NCBI GenBank assembly: GCA_964390055.1
Contig: CAYMGQ010000001.1
Coordinates: forward strand, 124,001 to 188,000
Source: CAYMGQ01 sp964390055
GTDB taxonomy: Bacteria; Bacillota; Clostridia; Peptostreptococcales; Natronincolaceae
Length of the DNA stretch: 64,000 bases
Direction of reading: 5' to 3'
Shown in pieces: positions 50,654 through 59,939 of the stretch. Under the pieces are notes generated by a model. That model was not told where the DNA came from. It did no database searches and saw nothing but the letters and a program-made list of their open reading frames with translations. Every line of letters starts with the position of its first letter. Within the stretch, counting starts at the first letter, position 1. The position numbers and the translations under genes were made by a program.

Positions 50654-52420
50654 TTAAAAATACATATACCTAATAAAAAAGTCATTAAAGCGGCTATCCC
50701 TGGAAAGATTAATTGCCTTGGACTTTTCCCTTATTATTTCTAGCTTATCTTTACTACTTTTATCAAGAAGGTAGTTAACTCCCCCTCCTAGACTACTATT
50801 TCCGCTGACCACTGCTTTTTCCCCTAAACTTTCTGGAATTAATCCCATTTCTACTATATTTTCCACCCTTATATTACTTCCAAAGCCCCCAGCCAGGTAC
50901 AACCTGTCAATATCACTGTAGTCAATTGCGTATTCTCCTATTAAGCACTCAATACCTGCCCTTATGGCTCCTTTAGCCAATTGGATTTCCCTTATGTCCC
51001 TTTGTCCTATCCTAAGCTTTTTACCCTTATTATCAGTATAGATTGTAAGGCCGTCCTCTATCAAATCCTTCCTTAAGAGGCCCGTATTATCGATAAGGCC
51101 ATTTCTAAGGCCCTCCCCTATACTGTCTATCACACCGGAACCACAGATGCCTACTGGCTCCCTATTTTCTATGGTCTCCCATTGAAAATTATTATCCTTG
51201 TAGGTCACCCGACCTATGGCCCCCGGGACACTTCCAATTCCACAGGAGATATTTCCTCCCTCTAGGGCAGGGCCAGCCGCTGTGGAGCTGGTTAAAATCC
51301 TATCTTTATTACCAATAACAATTTCTCCATTGGTCCCTATATCAATTAGGATTACGATTTCATCACTCTCTATTATATTATGGTATAGGATACCTGCCAG
51401 CACATCTGCCCCTATAAAAGCACCTATAGAGGGTAGGATACTGACCCTACAGTCTAAAAGTTTTTCCCTAAAAAGTTCTTCAAAGGAAAGTTCATGCAAG
51501 GCTAGTTTTATTGCTGTAAAGGGAAATTGCCCCAGACTTTTTGGGGATAGGCCCTGAGCTAGGTGTAACATGACTGTATTGCCTGTCATTACAAGCCCGT
51601 AAATATCTTCACCCTTAACCTTAGCCTTCTTTAAAAGTTCTTCTATAGCAGTTAAAATATCATCCTTAATTAAACTATGTAGTTTTTCCAGTCCTTCCCC
51701 TTCTGCCCCCTGAATCCTACTGACTACATCTGCCCCGTATAGTCCTTGTGAATTTAATTTGGAATATGTATCTTTAACTTTCCCCTCTTTTAAATCAATC
51801 AGGGCAAAGGCCAGGGTAGTAGTCCCTATATCAATGGCAACCCCATAGGGCTTCCCTTTAGCATTAGCATATATATCTAGGATGGTATTGTCCCTTAGCA
51901 AGACCTCTAGACTGTCTATCTTAGAACTGGGTGACTCGTGGATTATCCTGGATAGGCTCCTTAAGGCCCTATAAGTTAAAGTAGGAGTTTGGCCTACCTT
52001 TAACTTAACCTTAGCTTTAATAGCTGAGGATAAGTCGGGAGTTTTTTCCCAATCTTCATCCTTTAAATTAATATTAATAATTTCATAGCCTGGCCTTATA
52101 TTCTTCTTTTTCATATCAAAGTCACTTACTATAGAAAAACCTTCTTCTTCGGAGAAAATTTTTATTTCTAGGTCCTGGCTAGGTCTGGCCTTGCAGGCTA
52201 GCCTAAATCCTTGGGCAAGTTCTCCCTTCCGAAAGTGCTTTTTGTCCTCCTCTGTGATAGGGAGGCAGCCCCTTAAAAGCCTTATCTTGCACTTGCCACA
52301 GTTAGCCCTGCCCCCGCATAGGGCTGATAAATATATCCCCTGCTTTTGTAATAATTCCAATATAGTTTTTTCACCCTTTATATCAATCTCAATTGTTTCC
52401 TTTAGGGTATGGATAATCAC
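50654..52420 (-). CDS. ASKHA-domain protein with N-terminal ferredoxin (corrinoid-activator-like)
   Basis: A 588-residue protein with a [2Fe-2S] ferredoxin-like domain (about res 1-85; cysteines in LCGGRANCGKCKIRL and LACKA). A linker follows, then a DUF4445/ASKHA ATPase domain (GVAIDIGTTTLAFAL at about 195; GTNGEIV and the C-terminal LYLAGGFG). This is the layout of RACo/RamA-type proteins, which reactivate corrinoid proteins by ATP-driven one-electron reduction. The gene is isolated: no corrinoid protein or methyltransferase gene is in the window. Start GTG 52420 with AGGAG. Confidence 0.9.
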   Translation of the reverse strand: MIIHTLKETIEIDIKGEKTILELLQKQGIYLSALCGGRANCGKCKIRLLRGCLPITEEDKKHFRKGELAQGFRLACKARPSQDLEIKIFSEEEGFSIVSDFDMKKKNIRPGYEIININLKDEDWEKTPDLSSAIKAKVKLKVGQTPTLTYRALRSLSRIIHESPSSKIDSLEVLLRDNTILDIYANAKGKPYGVAIDIGTTTLAFALIDLKEGKVKDTYSKLNSQGLYGADVVSRIQGAEGEGLEKLHSLIKDDILTAIEELLKKAKVKGEDIYGLVMTGNTVMLHLAQGLSPKSLGQFPFTAIKLALHELSFEELFREKLLDCRVSILPSIGAFIGADVLAGILYHNIIESDEIVILIDIGTNGEIVIGNKDRILTSSTAAGPALEGGNISCGIGSVPGAIGRVTYKDNNFQWETIENREPVGICGSGVIDSIGEGLRNGLIDNTGLLRKDLIEDGLTIYTDNKGKKLRIGQRDIREIQLAKGAIRAGIECLIGEYAIDYSDIDRLYLAGGFGSNIRVENIVEMGLIPESLGEKAVVSGNSSLGGGVNYLLDKSSKDKLEIIREKSKAINLSRDSRFNDFFIRYMYF

Positions 52421-52550
52421 ATTAATCTCCTGCCTTTACCTATAGTTTCATGGCCCGCCTACACAAATCCTTTATTTATATTATACCTGACCTGCTAAAA
52501 TATGTTATCATATTATAATAATGGTAAAATTACTAGGTGGGATTATAATT

Positions 52551-53561
52551 ATGGATTTTTTTCAAGAATTAAAAAGTAAAACAATTTTATCCCAAGATGA
52601 TATTAATAATTTCAAAGATTATATTAATAAAAAATACAAGGATTCAAAAGCTGATAAAAAGCAAGCGGTATTGAAGAATTCCATTAATTTTGTAATTAAT
52701 AGGGACTTAACCATCCTGCAAGTAAATAAAAAAGATGAAACTATCGATTATTTAATCGAAACAGTCTTATTTAAGAAGCAGGAGGACCTTAGTGCTGATA
52801 AAATCTTTGAAAGAATTATTGCCAATGATGAGCCCTCGGATAATTTATTTCAAGGCCTGTCCCAATGGATTAATGGTATGCTAGCAACCTCCTTGGAGGC
52901 AAAGCATATAAAAAATTATTACCATAAAAAGTACCAAAGCCAATCAACAGCTACTGTTAAAAATAAATTAAACTTTTCTCTTGGACTTTTGCTTGTTGCT
53001 ATAGGGATATATAGCCTTTCCTTCATACCCCTCCTGCCAAACTATGTAGGGGTAAGTCAGGTTAATTCTGAGGCAGATTTGAAAATATCTATATCAGATA
53101 AAAACCTTAGAAATTATAGCATAATTAACCGAAATTTCCCTGATTACTTCCAATATAGGGATATAAATAAAAAAAGTCTAGAGACATACCTTGCTAGCAA
53201 AAAATCTAAACTGGCAGGCCAACCCTATTTTTCACAAATCCTCACTACTAGCCAGGAATTTAACTTAAATCCTCTCCTGCTATTTGCTATAGCTGGCCAT
53301 GAACAAGGCTTTGTCCCCATAGACCATCCTAGAAGCCAAGAAATAATCAACAATCCCTTTAATGTCTTTGAAAGTTGGCAAGACTATAACACCAACTTGG
53401 AGGACTCCTCCAGAATTGCTGCCAGGACCCTTGTAAATATTTTAAGGGATTTACCCCCTCTTATAGACCCTTTCTATTGGATTAATGGTAAATATGCCCA
53501 AGACCCTCATTGGTGGCAAGGGGTTAGGAGCATTTTTTGGACTCTGGAGGAAATATCCTAA
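52551..53561 (+). CDS. Membrane-anchored lysozyme-like (glucosaminidase-type) protein
   Basis: About 336 residues. The cytoplasmic N-terminal ~140 residues are helical and charged with no recognised domain. A single transmembrane helix (about res 143-165, LNFSLGLLLVAIGIYSLSFI) follows. The outer C-terminal part has a lysozyme-like sequence: NPLLLFAIAGHEQGFVP with a Glu at the catalytic position, then the NPFNVFESW motif seen in endo-N-acetylglucosaminidases, ending in WWQGVRSIFWTLEE. It probably cleaves or remodels peptidoglycan. The start ATG 52551 has AGGTGGG 9 bases upstream. The cytoplasmic half suggests a signalling or cell-division link; inference only. Confidence 0.55.
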   Translation: MDFFQELKSKTILSQDDINNFKDYINKKYKDSKADKKQAVLKNSINFVINRDLTILQVNKKDETIDYLIETVLFKKQEDLSADKIFERIIANDEPSDNLFQGLSQWINGMLATSLEAKHIKNYYHKKYQSQSTATVKNKLNFSLGLLLVAIGIYSLSFIPLLPNYVGVSQVNSEADLKISISDKNLRNYSIINRNFPDYFQYRDINKKSLETYLASKKSKLAGQPYFSQILTTSQEFNLNPLLLFAIAGHEQGFVPIDHPRSQEIINNPFNVFESWQDYNTNLEDSSRIAARTLVNILRDLPPLIDPFYWINGKYAQDPHWWQGVRSIFWTLEEIS

Positions 53562-53590
53562 ATTTCTCCCTTAATAGGATCTTCAGGCCA

Positions 53591-54088
53591 TTAGCTTGGT
53601 ATTTCCATGTATTGAACCTTGTTGCCAGACCACTCTAGGAATCTTACTAGGTCACTGTAGGCCATTGTGATGCTGGCAGTATTTACATTGGGGTGGAGGG
53701 TAACCTGTCCATCTATTCCAAGGTCCTTATCTACCAGTACTTCAACCTCCTTGTTTATATCATTAATTAAACCCAGGGGCGAAACTGCTCCCCCTTCCAA
53801 TCCTAAATATTTTTGCAACCTATCATTTGATGCAAAGCTTAGTCTGCTACTTCCAATTTTTCTGGCCAAGGCCCTAGTATTGGCCCTCTTGTTACTATCC
53901 ATTAAAACTAAAAAATGCTTGTCGCCCTTAGAATTCCTTAAAAATATATTTTTAAAATGGACCACCTGTAAATTTTCAATCTTTTCTTTTATATCCTGGA
54001 TAGTTTCTACAGGATCATGCCTATATTGTCTATAGGCTATTGATAGGTCATCTAATACTTGGTAAACCCTCTTTTCGTTCTCATTCAT
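53591..54088 (-). CDS. Prolyl-tRNA deacylase (ProX/YbaK-like)
   Basis: Editing enzyme (165 residues) that removes alanine or cysteine from mischarged tRNA-Pro. The YbaK/ProX core has HFLVLMDSNKRANTRALARKIGSSRLSFAS (Lys in the family position), LGLEGGAVSPLGLIND and VTLHPNVNTASITM. Such proteins stand in for the missing editing domain of some prolyl-tRNA synthetases. Start ATG with GGAGG. Confidence 0.9.
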   Translation of the reverse strand: MNENEKRVYQVLDDLSIAYRQYRHDPVETIQDIKEKIENLQVVHFKNIFLRNSKGDKHFLVLMDSNKRANTRALARKIGSSRLSFASNDRLQKYLGLEGGAVSPLGLINDINKEVEVLVDKDLGIDGQVTLHPNVNTASITMAYSDLVRFLEWSGNKVQYMEIPS

Positions 54089-54127
54089 AATATTTACCTC
54101 CTAGTTGCAAATTCTTTTCTTATAAAA

Positions 54128-54811
54128 TTATAGGGCTAGGTATCTAAAAATCCCTACAAAGTGTAGTACACTCCCTCCCAAAACAAAAAGGTGCCAAATA
54201 CCATGATTGTAGGGTATCTTTTTTAATGAATAAAATATTGTTCCCAGGCTGTATACCAATCCCCCAGCTAAAAACCATATAAAAAATCCCAGAGGCATTG
54301 ATTGGGTGATTGGTTTTATAGCTATAACAACTAGCCATCCCATAAGAATATAAAAGGCTAGGGAAAAAACCTTATATTTATCAAGCTTTCTAAAGGTGAG
54401 AATTTTAAAGATAATCCCCGATAATGCTATAAGCCAAACAGCAATAAGCATACCCACCCTCCAGGCCCCATCCATGGCTAACAAAACCACAGGGGTATAG
54501 GTTCCAGCTATTAGGAGGAAAATCGATGCATGGTCAAATATTCTTAGGATTGCTTTGACTTTAATTTTTTGAAAACTATGATATAGGGTCGACGAGGTGT
54601 ATAGGACTATGGAGGAAAAGCCATAAATACTAAAGGCAACAATAGACAAGGTGCTTTTTTTCCATATGGCATAAACCAGCAAGATAGTTACAATAACTAT
54701 GCTAAATACAATCCCAACTCCATGGGTTATGGCATTAAATATTTCCTCTTTAAGAGAATATCTTTTCTTTGGGGATTTGCCCCCATTAACTAATTCTTTA
54801 AATTTTTTCAT
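54128..54811 (-). CDS. Hemolysin III (PAQR/YqfA) family membrane protein
   Basis: Membrane protein of 227 residues with seven expected helices. The family motifs SLKEEIFNAITHGVGIVFS, SSTLYHS (Ser-His metal site) and GSVLHFVGIFRYL with AIWLVALSGIIFKIL-like segments are present. Despite the name the family is a set of putative metal-dependent lipid hydrolases or membrane homeostasis proteins. Start ATG with no strong ribosome site. Single gene. Confidence 0.9.
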   Translation of the reverse strand: MKKFKELVNGGKSPKKRYSLKEEIFNAITHGVGIVFSIVIVTILLVYAIWKKSTLSIVAFSIYGFSSIVLYTSSTLYHSFQKIKVKAILRIFDHASIFLLIAGTYTPVVLLAMDGAWRVGMLIAVWLIALSGIIFKILTFRKLDKYKVFSLAFYILMGWLVVIAIKPITQSMPLGFFIWFLAGGLVYSLGTIFYSLKKIPYNHGIWHLFVLGGSVLHFVGIFRYLAL

Positions 54812-54889
54812 CTAATTGCTCTTCACCCTTCCCACTTACAAAACTCTCCTATCCTAATATTAACATATTTGTCTGCCCCCTTTAAAGGG

Positions 54890-54925
54890 CAAAAGAAAAC
54901 TCCTTAGATTTATTATCTAAGGAGC
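54890..54925 (-). terminator. Terminator after rubrerythrin
   Basis: Perfect 10-bp stem CTCCTTAGAT/ATCTAAGGAG followed by TTTTCTTTT on the minus strand, about 35 bp after the rubrerythrin stop. Confidence 0.92.
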
Positions 54926-54960
54926 CGTCTTTTATACCTTTTATTTTAAATCCAATAGGC

Positions 54961-55548
54961 TTAATAAGTTTCAACAAATATTTCAAAGTGATCTTGAGGA
55001 TGGTCACAGGCTGGGCATAGTTCAATAGCCTTTTCTCCTGTATGTATGTAACCACAGTTATTGCATTTCCATTCCTTAGGGCTTTCTCGTTCAAATACCC
55101 TGCCCTCTTCGATATTAGCTAGTAATTTTCTGTATCTTTTTTCATGGTGTTTTTCAACTTGGGCAATTTTTCTAAATACCTCAGCAATTTCTGGGAAACC
55201 TTCTTCATCGGCTACATTGGCAAACTCTGGATATAGGTCAGCCCACTCTTCATTTTCGCCCTCAGCTGCTGCCAATAAGTTTGTCTTCGTATCACTTAAA
55301 CCTACAGGGAAGGATGCCCCATTTATCTCCACCATTTCACCCAAGAGACTTTCATTTAAGAATTTCATAAATCTTTTTGCATGTTCCTTTTCATTTTCTG
55401 CTGTTTCTAAAAATATATTTTGAATCTGTACATAGCCTTCCTTTTTGGCCACAGATGCGTAGTATGTGTACCTATTCCTTGCCTGGGATTCTCCAGCAAA
55501 GGCCTTCATTAGATTTTCAGCAGTTCTAGTTCCTTTTAATGACTTCAT
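54961..55548 (-). CDS. rbr: Rubrerythrin
   Basis: Peroxide-reducing diiron protein of 195 residues. Start ATG 55548 (MKSLKGTRTAENLMKAFAGE) is preceded by AAAGGGGG. ExxH motifs: AFAGESQARNRYTYYASVAKK (first Glu), ETAENEKEHAKRF, EVFRKIAQVEKHHEKRY. The C-terminal rubredoxin domain has CNNCGYIHTG and CPACDHP. It is the classical type, unlike the one at 37061. Confidence 0.96.
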   Translation of the reverse strand: MKSLKGTRTAENLMKAFAGESQARNRYTYYASVAKKEGYVQIQNIFLETAENEKEHAKRFMKFLNESLLGEMVEINGASFPVGLSDTKTNLLAAAEGENEEWADLYPEFANVADEEGFPEIAEVFRKIAQVEKHHEKRYRKLLANIEEGRVFERESPKEWKCNNCGYIHTGEKAIELCPACDHPQDHFEIFVETY

Positions 55549-55624
55549 ATATTTTCCCCCTTTTAATAATAAGTATTTAACATAATATAACATATACCCT
55601 ATATATTTATACTTAAACTCCTTA

Positions 55625-55662
55625 TAATAAAAAGCCCCAGGCTTTTAAAAGCCCAAGGCTAA
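55625..55662 (-). terminator. Terminator after the DUF1540 gene
   Basis: AGCCTTGGGCTTTT/AAAAGCCTGGGGCT stem (with G-U pairs) followed by TTTTTATTAT on the minus strand, just after the stop at 55668. Confidence 0.85.
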
Positions 55663-55667
55663 TTTTT

Positions 55668-55847
55668 CTACTGCATTTCTGTCTCTGATATAAAGGTTGC
55701 ACAATCTGTTTCCTGACTTGTCATGGCATTTCTTGGTTTTACCTCTATTTTCTCAGCAGCACAGTAGTCACCGTTCATATGATAATAGCAGGTATTAACA
55801 ACACATTTGATACATTCATTGGGTCTGTCCATTTTTTCTATTTTCAT
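55668..55847 (-). CDS. DUF1540-domain protein
   Basis: A 59-residue protein with ATG 55847, GGAGGG upstream and its own terminator, encoded in the gap between a rubrerythrin and the chromate transporter. Sequence starts MKIEKMDRPNECIKCVVNTC and has five further conserved features: YYHMNGDYCAAEKIEV and a C-terminal TDCATF. The cysteine pattern C-x2-C-x4-C ... C ... C is typical of DUF1540. Function unknown; such proteins are small metal-binding candidates, common in spore formers. Confidence 0.85.
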   Translation of the reverse strand: MKIEKMDRPNECIKCVVNTCYYHMNGDYCAAEKIEVKPRNAMTSQETDCATFISETEMQ

Positions 55848-55968
55848 TACTATCCCTCCTATATTTGATAAAAACTATCATCAGGAAGTATTATTTGCAA
55901 TTCTAAGTTCTTTCATGCAAAAAATTTATTTACAATTTATAATATGGAGGGAATTGTATTTTCATTAT

Positions 55969-56487
55969 TTAGTATAATAATATACCAATAAATCCAGCTA
56001 GGCCAATACTTAGGATTGGATGTAATTTTTTGAAGGTTACTAAATAAAAAATTGCTAAGCCAATTAAGATACTTTTAATATCTATAAAGGTATCCATAGC
56101 CACAGATACTCCCGCCGCAGCTATTAGGCCAAAAACGACGGGTCTTATTCCCTTAAATGCCCACTGGAGATAAGGAGAATCTTGAAATTTACTGAAAAAA
56201 TGTACCATTGTAAACATAACAATAAATGAAGGCAATACCACCGCCGTGGTTGCCAGTATGGAGCCTAAAATTCCCCCCACCTTATAGCCTAAAAATGTAG
56301 CACTATTAATTGCAATTGGTCCTGGTGTCATCTCAGCAATAGCAATCATATCGATAAACTCCTGGCCTGTAAACCAGCCATGAATTTCTATAATTTCCTT
56401 TTGTATCAGTGGAAGCATAGCATAGCCACCACCGAAACTAAAGGCACCTATTTTAAAAAAGGATAAAAAAAGTTTTAAATAAATCAT
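55969..56487 (-). CDS. Chromate transporter family protein, half B
   Basis: A 172-residue membrane protein with one CHR domain. It has the FSFGGGYAMLPLIQKE and MTPGPIAINSATFLGYKVGG motifs of the ChrA family. In Clostridia two such short proteins form a bidomain pair. The function in these genera is often chromate or sulfate transport but is unproven. Start ATG with AGGAGG. Confidence 0.88.
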   Translation of the reverse strand: MIYLKLFLSFFKIGAFSFGGGYAMLPLIQKEIIEIHGWFTGQEFIDMIAIAEMTPGPIAINSATFLGYKVGGILGSILATTAVVLPSFIVMFTMVHFFSKFQDSPYLQWAFKGIRPVVFGLIAAAGVSVAMDTFIDIKSILIGLAIFYLVTFKKLHPILSIGLAGFIGILLY

Positions 56488-56510
56488 TTTATACCTCCTA
56501 TTAGGAAAGC

Positions 56511-57044
56511 CTATCCCAATTCCTTCCTATAATACACTATGGCAGCAAGGGCACCGATTAAAATTGCAAATATTGGATTTAAGCCTACTACAATAATAGC
56601 CACTACTGTTAGTATAGAAATAATCCCACTTCTTTTTCCCATTTGAGATTTTTTTGCCAATCTGTATACAGCGGAAAAAATTAGGGCTGCAACCGCTGGT
56701 TTTATTCCCATAAAAATCCTGTCTATAATTGAATTGTCTCTAAACCTATAAAAAAACATTGCAATTATTAATATAATAAAAAATGATGGCAGTATAGTCC
56801 CCAAGGCACAGACTAAAGCCCCTGATAAGCCCTTCCGTTGATAGCCAATAAATATGGAAGTATTCACAGCTACAGGTCCTGGGGATGATTGGGCCACTGC
56901 TAATCCATCTAAAAATTCCTGACTAGTCACCCATTGTTTTTTTTCAACTACCTCAACCTCTATTAGGGGTAACATGGCATAACCCCCGCCGAAGGTAAAG
57001 GCCCCTATCTTAAAAAATACCAAAAACATTTCTAAAAGTTGCAT
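56511..57044 (-). CDS. Chromate transporter family protein, half A
   Basis: Partner of the next gene; 177 residues with one CHR domain (FTFGGGYAMLPLIEVEVVEK, SSPGPVAVNTSIFIGYQRKG). The two halves share about the same length and layout and are transcribed together 23 bp apart. Likely form one antiparallel transporter. Start ATG with AGGAG. Confidence 0.88.
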   Translation of the reverse strand: MQLLEMFLVFFKIGAFTFGGGYAMLPLIEVEVVEKKQWVTSQEFLDGLAVAQSSPGPVAVNTSIFIGYQRKGLSGALVCALGTILPSFFIILIIAMFFYRFRDNSIIDRIFMGIKPAVAALIFSAVYRLAKKSQMGKRSGIISILTVVAIIVVGLNPIFAILIGALAAIVYYRKELG

Positions 57045-57089
57045 ATTTATCTCTCCTGACCTAAAGCCTCATCTAGTCTAATATGTGTC

Positions 57090-58079
57090 CTATTCATTAT
57101 AACCCTGAGGATGGGAACTATGCCACTTCCATGCAGAGGCTATTATATCATCGATTTTTCTATATCTTGTCTTCCATCCTAGTTCATCCTGGGCCTTTCT
57201 ACTGGATGCTATCAATTTAGACGGGTCGCCCTTTCTTCTCTGACCTATCATAGCTGGAATAGGGTGTCCTGTAACCCTCCTAGCTGCATCTATTATTTCC
57301 TTTACAGAAAATCCTTGACCATTCCCCAGATTATATATAAAACTGCCGGCCTGCCTCCGTAATTTGTCCAAAGCTAAAATATGGGCATCCACTAAATCCA
57401 TAACATGGATATAGTCCCGTATACAGGTTCCATCATAAGTATCATAGTCATCACCGAAGATTGTAATTGAATCCCTTTTTTCCAAGGCTACTTGTAGAAT
57501 AAGGGGAATTAGGTGGGTCTCCCTTTCATGGTCCTCCCCTATCCTGCCACTACTATGGGCTCCTGCCACATTAAAATAGCGCAGGGAAACATACTTTATA
57601 TTATGAGCTTCATGGGCCCATTTTAACATTTTTTCAACTGCCAGCTTTGTCTCCCCGTAGGGATTTGTAGGTATAGTTGCGTCGCTTTCTACTATAGGTA
57701 TCTTGCTAGGTTCCCCATAGACAGCAGCCGTAGAGGAAAATACGATTTTCCTGACATTAAATTTTATCATCTTTTCCAGCAGGACCATAGAACCATACAA
57801 ATTATTGTTATAGTATTCCAATGGATTAGTAACACTTTCACCTACTATTGAATGAGCAGCAAAGTGGATAACTCCCTCAATTTCATTGTCCTCAAAAATC
57901 CTATTTAAAAAATCTCTATCCCTTATATCCCCATGGTAAAACCCAGCATCATCATGGAGGGCAGCCTCATGGCCCCTTTTAAGATTATCCACGACAATTA
58001 TCTCTTCCCCTTTATCAATAAGCGAATATATGCAATGAGAACCAATATAACCTGCACCACCACTGACTAGGATTGCCAT
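57090..58079 (-). CDS. galE: UDP-glucose 4-epimerase
   Basis: Interconverts UDP-glucose and UDP-galactose, giving sugars for cell-wall polymers or galactose use. The NAD-binding GGAGYIGSHC (res 7-16), the catalytic S-YxxxK (SSTAAVYGEPS and YGETK), and GTCIRDYIHVMDLVDAH are all typical. At 329 residues the length is normal. Start ATG 58079 with a GGAGG site. Single gene, divergent from the liv operon. Confidence 0.95.
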   Translation of the reverse strand: MAILVSGGAGYIGSHCIYSLIDKGEEIIVVDNLKRGHEAALHDDAGFYHGDIRDRDFLNRIFEDNEIEGVIHFAAHSIVGESVTNPLEYYNNNLYGSMVLLEKMIKFNVRKIVFSSTAAVYGEPSKIPIVESDATIPTNPYGETKLAVEKMLKWAHEAHNIKYVSLRYFNVAGAHSSGRIGEDHERETHLIPLILQVALEKRDSITIFGDDYDTYDGTCIRDYIHVMDLVDAHILALDKLRRQAGSFIYNLGNGQGFSVKEIIDAARRVTGHPIPAMIGQRRKGDPSKLIASSRKAQDELGWKTRYRKIDDIIASAWKWHSSHPQGYNE

Positions 58080-58249
58080 ATCTTTTACCTCCTATTTTCC
58101 TATTAAAGCTATCCAATTCCCTACTCATATTATCACATAGATAAGTTCCTATGCAACTGAAACTAGTGGCCACTAGCAGCCTCCAAGCCCATGTTCTTCC
58201 AAGCCTAGGGCCTGTTAAATTAATCCAATAAGTTTTTTAATATTTTTAG

Positions 58250-58278
58250 TTGACATATTATTTAAAAGGTGATAAGCT
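58250..58278 (+). promoter_or_regulatory. Probable promoter of the liv operon
   Basis: TTGACA (58250-58255) with TAAGCT (58273-58278) at 17 bp. The transcript would start near 58285, ahead of the T-box leader. Confidence 0.55.
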
Positions 58279-58289
58279 ATGAAACAGTT

Positions 58290-58580
58290 ATAAAAAACCA
58301 CAAAATAAAAAAACATTGAAGAAGACAAAACTATCGGTAAAAGTTAGTTGCAGAGAGCTGGGCTTGCTGAAATCCAGTACTAATTTGATAGATAATAATC
58401 ACTTCTGAGTTTCATAGCCGAATTAAAGTAGGTTATGACGGAAAGCCCCGTTAAAAGGCAAGGGTTTGATAGAACCTGAACAAGGTAGTTTTTGTAAGTA
58501 AAACTACATAATAGAGTGGTACCGTGCAAATAGCGCCTCTATTATGCTCACATTAGGAGCATAATAGGGGCTTTTTTATT
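58290..58580 (+). ncRNA. T-box riboswitch, isoleucine type
   Basis: The leader shows the Stem I start (GCAGAGAGCUGGG with GAAAUCCAGU), a specifier AUC (Ile) at 58398-58400 before ACUUCUGAG, and the T-box AGAGUGGUACCGUG (58513-58526). A long terminator stem GCCTCTATTATGCTC/GAGCATAATAGGGGC (58535-58571) with TTTTTT follows. The UGGU in the T-box would pair with discriminator A, as in tRNA-Ile. The specifier sits in the same place as UCC in the serine T-box of this window. Uncharged tRNA-Ile would raise expression of the branched-chain amino acid importer. Confidence 0.9.
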
Positions 58581-58729
58581 ACATTTTAATGGAGGTGACA
58601 TTTTAAGGAAGGACAGTTTCTAGCATTAAAATCCATTAGGCAAATAGTCAAAATCTTCTTTTATATGACCTGGCTTAAATGGACTAATCTAACAAATCAT
58701 AATGGAATCTTGAAAGGAGATTTTAAAAA

Positions 58730-59917
58730 ATGAAAAGAAAATTCACAATGTTTTTATCCTTATTATTAGTAGTATTTTTGTTGGCAGCTTGTGCCCAAGG
58801 GGGCAGTAGTCCTCAGGGACAAACTTCCTCTGAGGCTGAAGGAACTACTATCAAAGTTGGCTTGAATTACGAACTATCTGGGGATGTATCCACATATGGA
58901 CAGGGCTTAACTGAGGGAATAGAACTAGCCTTTGATGAAATTAATGGCAAGGGCGGTGTCCTTGATAAGCAAGTGGAACTAGTTAAAGTTGATAATAAAT
59001 CTGATACTACCGAGGCAACCAATGTATCCACCAGGCTTGCCACTCGGGACAATGTTCTGGCCATCCTTGGACCTGCTACATCAGGAAATACTAAGGCAGC
59101 TACACCACCAGCCATGCAACATAAGGTGCCCTTAATCTCGGCTTCTGCCACTGCGGATGATGTTACTATTGATAATAATGGTAATGTCAGGGAGTATATT
59201 TTTAAAACTTGCTTTAGTGATTCCTTCCAGGGTGTAACCATGGCAAACTTTGCATTTAGGGATATGGAATTTAAAAATGCAGCCATTCTATTGGATAATA
59301 CTAGTGATTATGCCAAGGGTCTTGCCAAAAGTTTTAATGAAACCTTTGTAAAATTAGGGGGAGAAATACTTACCGAAGAAGCCTACCAGGCCAATGATAC
59401 TGATTATAGGGCGGTATTAACAAATATTAGATCCCTTAATCCTGAGGTCCTATATGTACCTGGCTATTATGAGGAAGTGGGCTTGATTGTAAGGCAAGCC
59501 CGGGATCTAGGACTTGATATCCCAATCCTGGGAGCTGATGGTTATGATTCCCCTAAGCTTGTTGAAATTGCAGGCGCTGAGGCACTAAATGGGGTTTACT
59601 ACACTAACCACTATTCTTCCATGGACGATGCTGACGATGTTGTGGCATTTAGGGAGGCCTTTAACACAAAATATAAGAAGGAGGCTGATGCCTTTAATGC
59701 CTTGGGATATGACTTGGCCTATTTCCTAGTGGATGCCATTGAAAGGGCAGGGGAAGCAGACCGGGAAAAAGTTAAGGAGGCCTTAGCATCTACCACAAAT
59801 TTTGAGGCAATTACTGGTACTCTTTCTATAGATGAATTCCATAACCCAGTAAAGGCTGTAACAATCCTAGAGTTAAAGGACGGCCTTCCTACATTTTTAA
59901 CAAAATTAGAACCTTAA
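58730..59917 (+). CDS. livJ: Branched-chain amino acid ABC transporter substrate-binding lipoprotein
   Basis: Periplasmic-binding-type lipoprotein (395 residues) that captures leucine, isoleucine or valine. The signal ends in LLAAC with Cys at about residue 21. The mature protein has the family start KVGLNYELSGDVSTYGQG and GPATSGNTKAATPP, typical of LivJ/LivK. Start ATG 58730 with AAAGGAGA. First gene of the liv operon, under the isoleucine T-box. Confidence 0.93.
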   Translation: MKRKFTMFLSLLLVVFLLAACAQGGSSPQGQTSSEAEGTTIKVGLNYELSGDVSTYGQGLTEGIELAFDEINGKGGVLDKQVELVKVDNKSDTTEATNVSTRLATRDNVLAILGPATSGNTKAATPPAMQHKVPLISASATADDVTIDNNGNVREYIFKTCFSDSFQGVTMANFAFRDMEFKNAAILLDNTSDYAKGLAKSFNETFVKLGGEILTEEAYQANDTDYRAVLTNIRSLNPEVLYVPGYYEEVGLIVRQARDLGLDIPILGADGYDSPKLVEIAGAEALNGVYYTNHYSSMDDADDVVAFREAFNTKYKKEADAFNALGYDLAYFLVDAIERAGEADREKVKEALASTTNFEAITGTLSIDEFHNPVKAVTILELKDGLPTFLTKLEP

Positions 59918-59939
59918 ATAATTATTAACTATTGTTCAA

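Noticed and set aside
54144..54338. Small minus-strand ORF inside the hemolysin III gene
   Set aside because: A shadow in another frame of a clear membrane-protein gene.
58398..58406. Leucine codon CUU as the specifier of the second T-box
   Set aside because: AUC sits directly before ACUUCUGAG, the same place as UCC before ACUCUGGAG in the serine T-box; CUU would be shifted.
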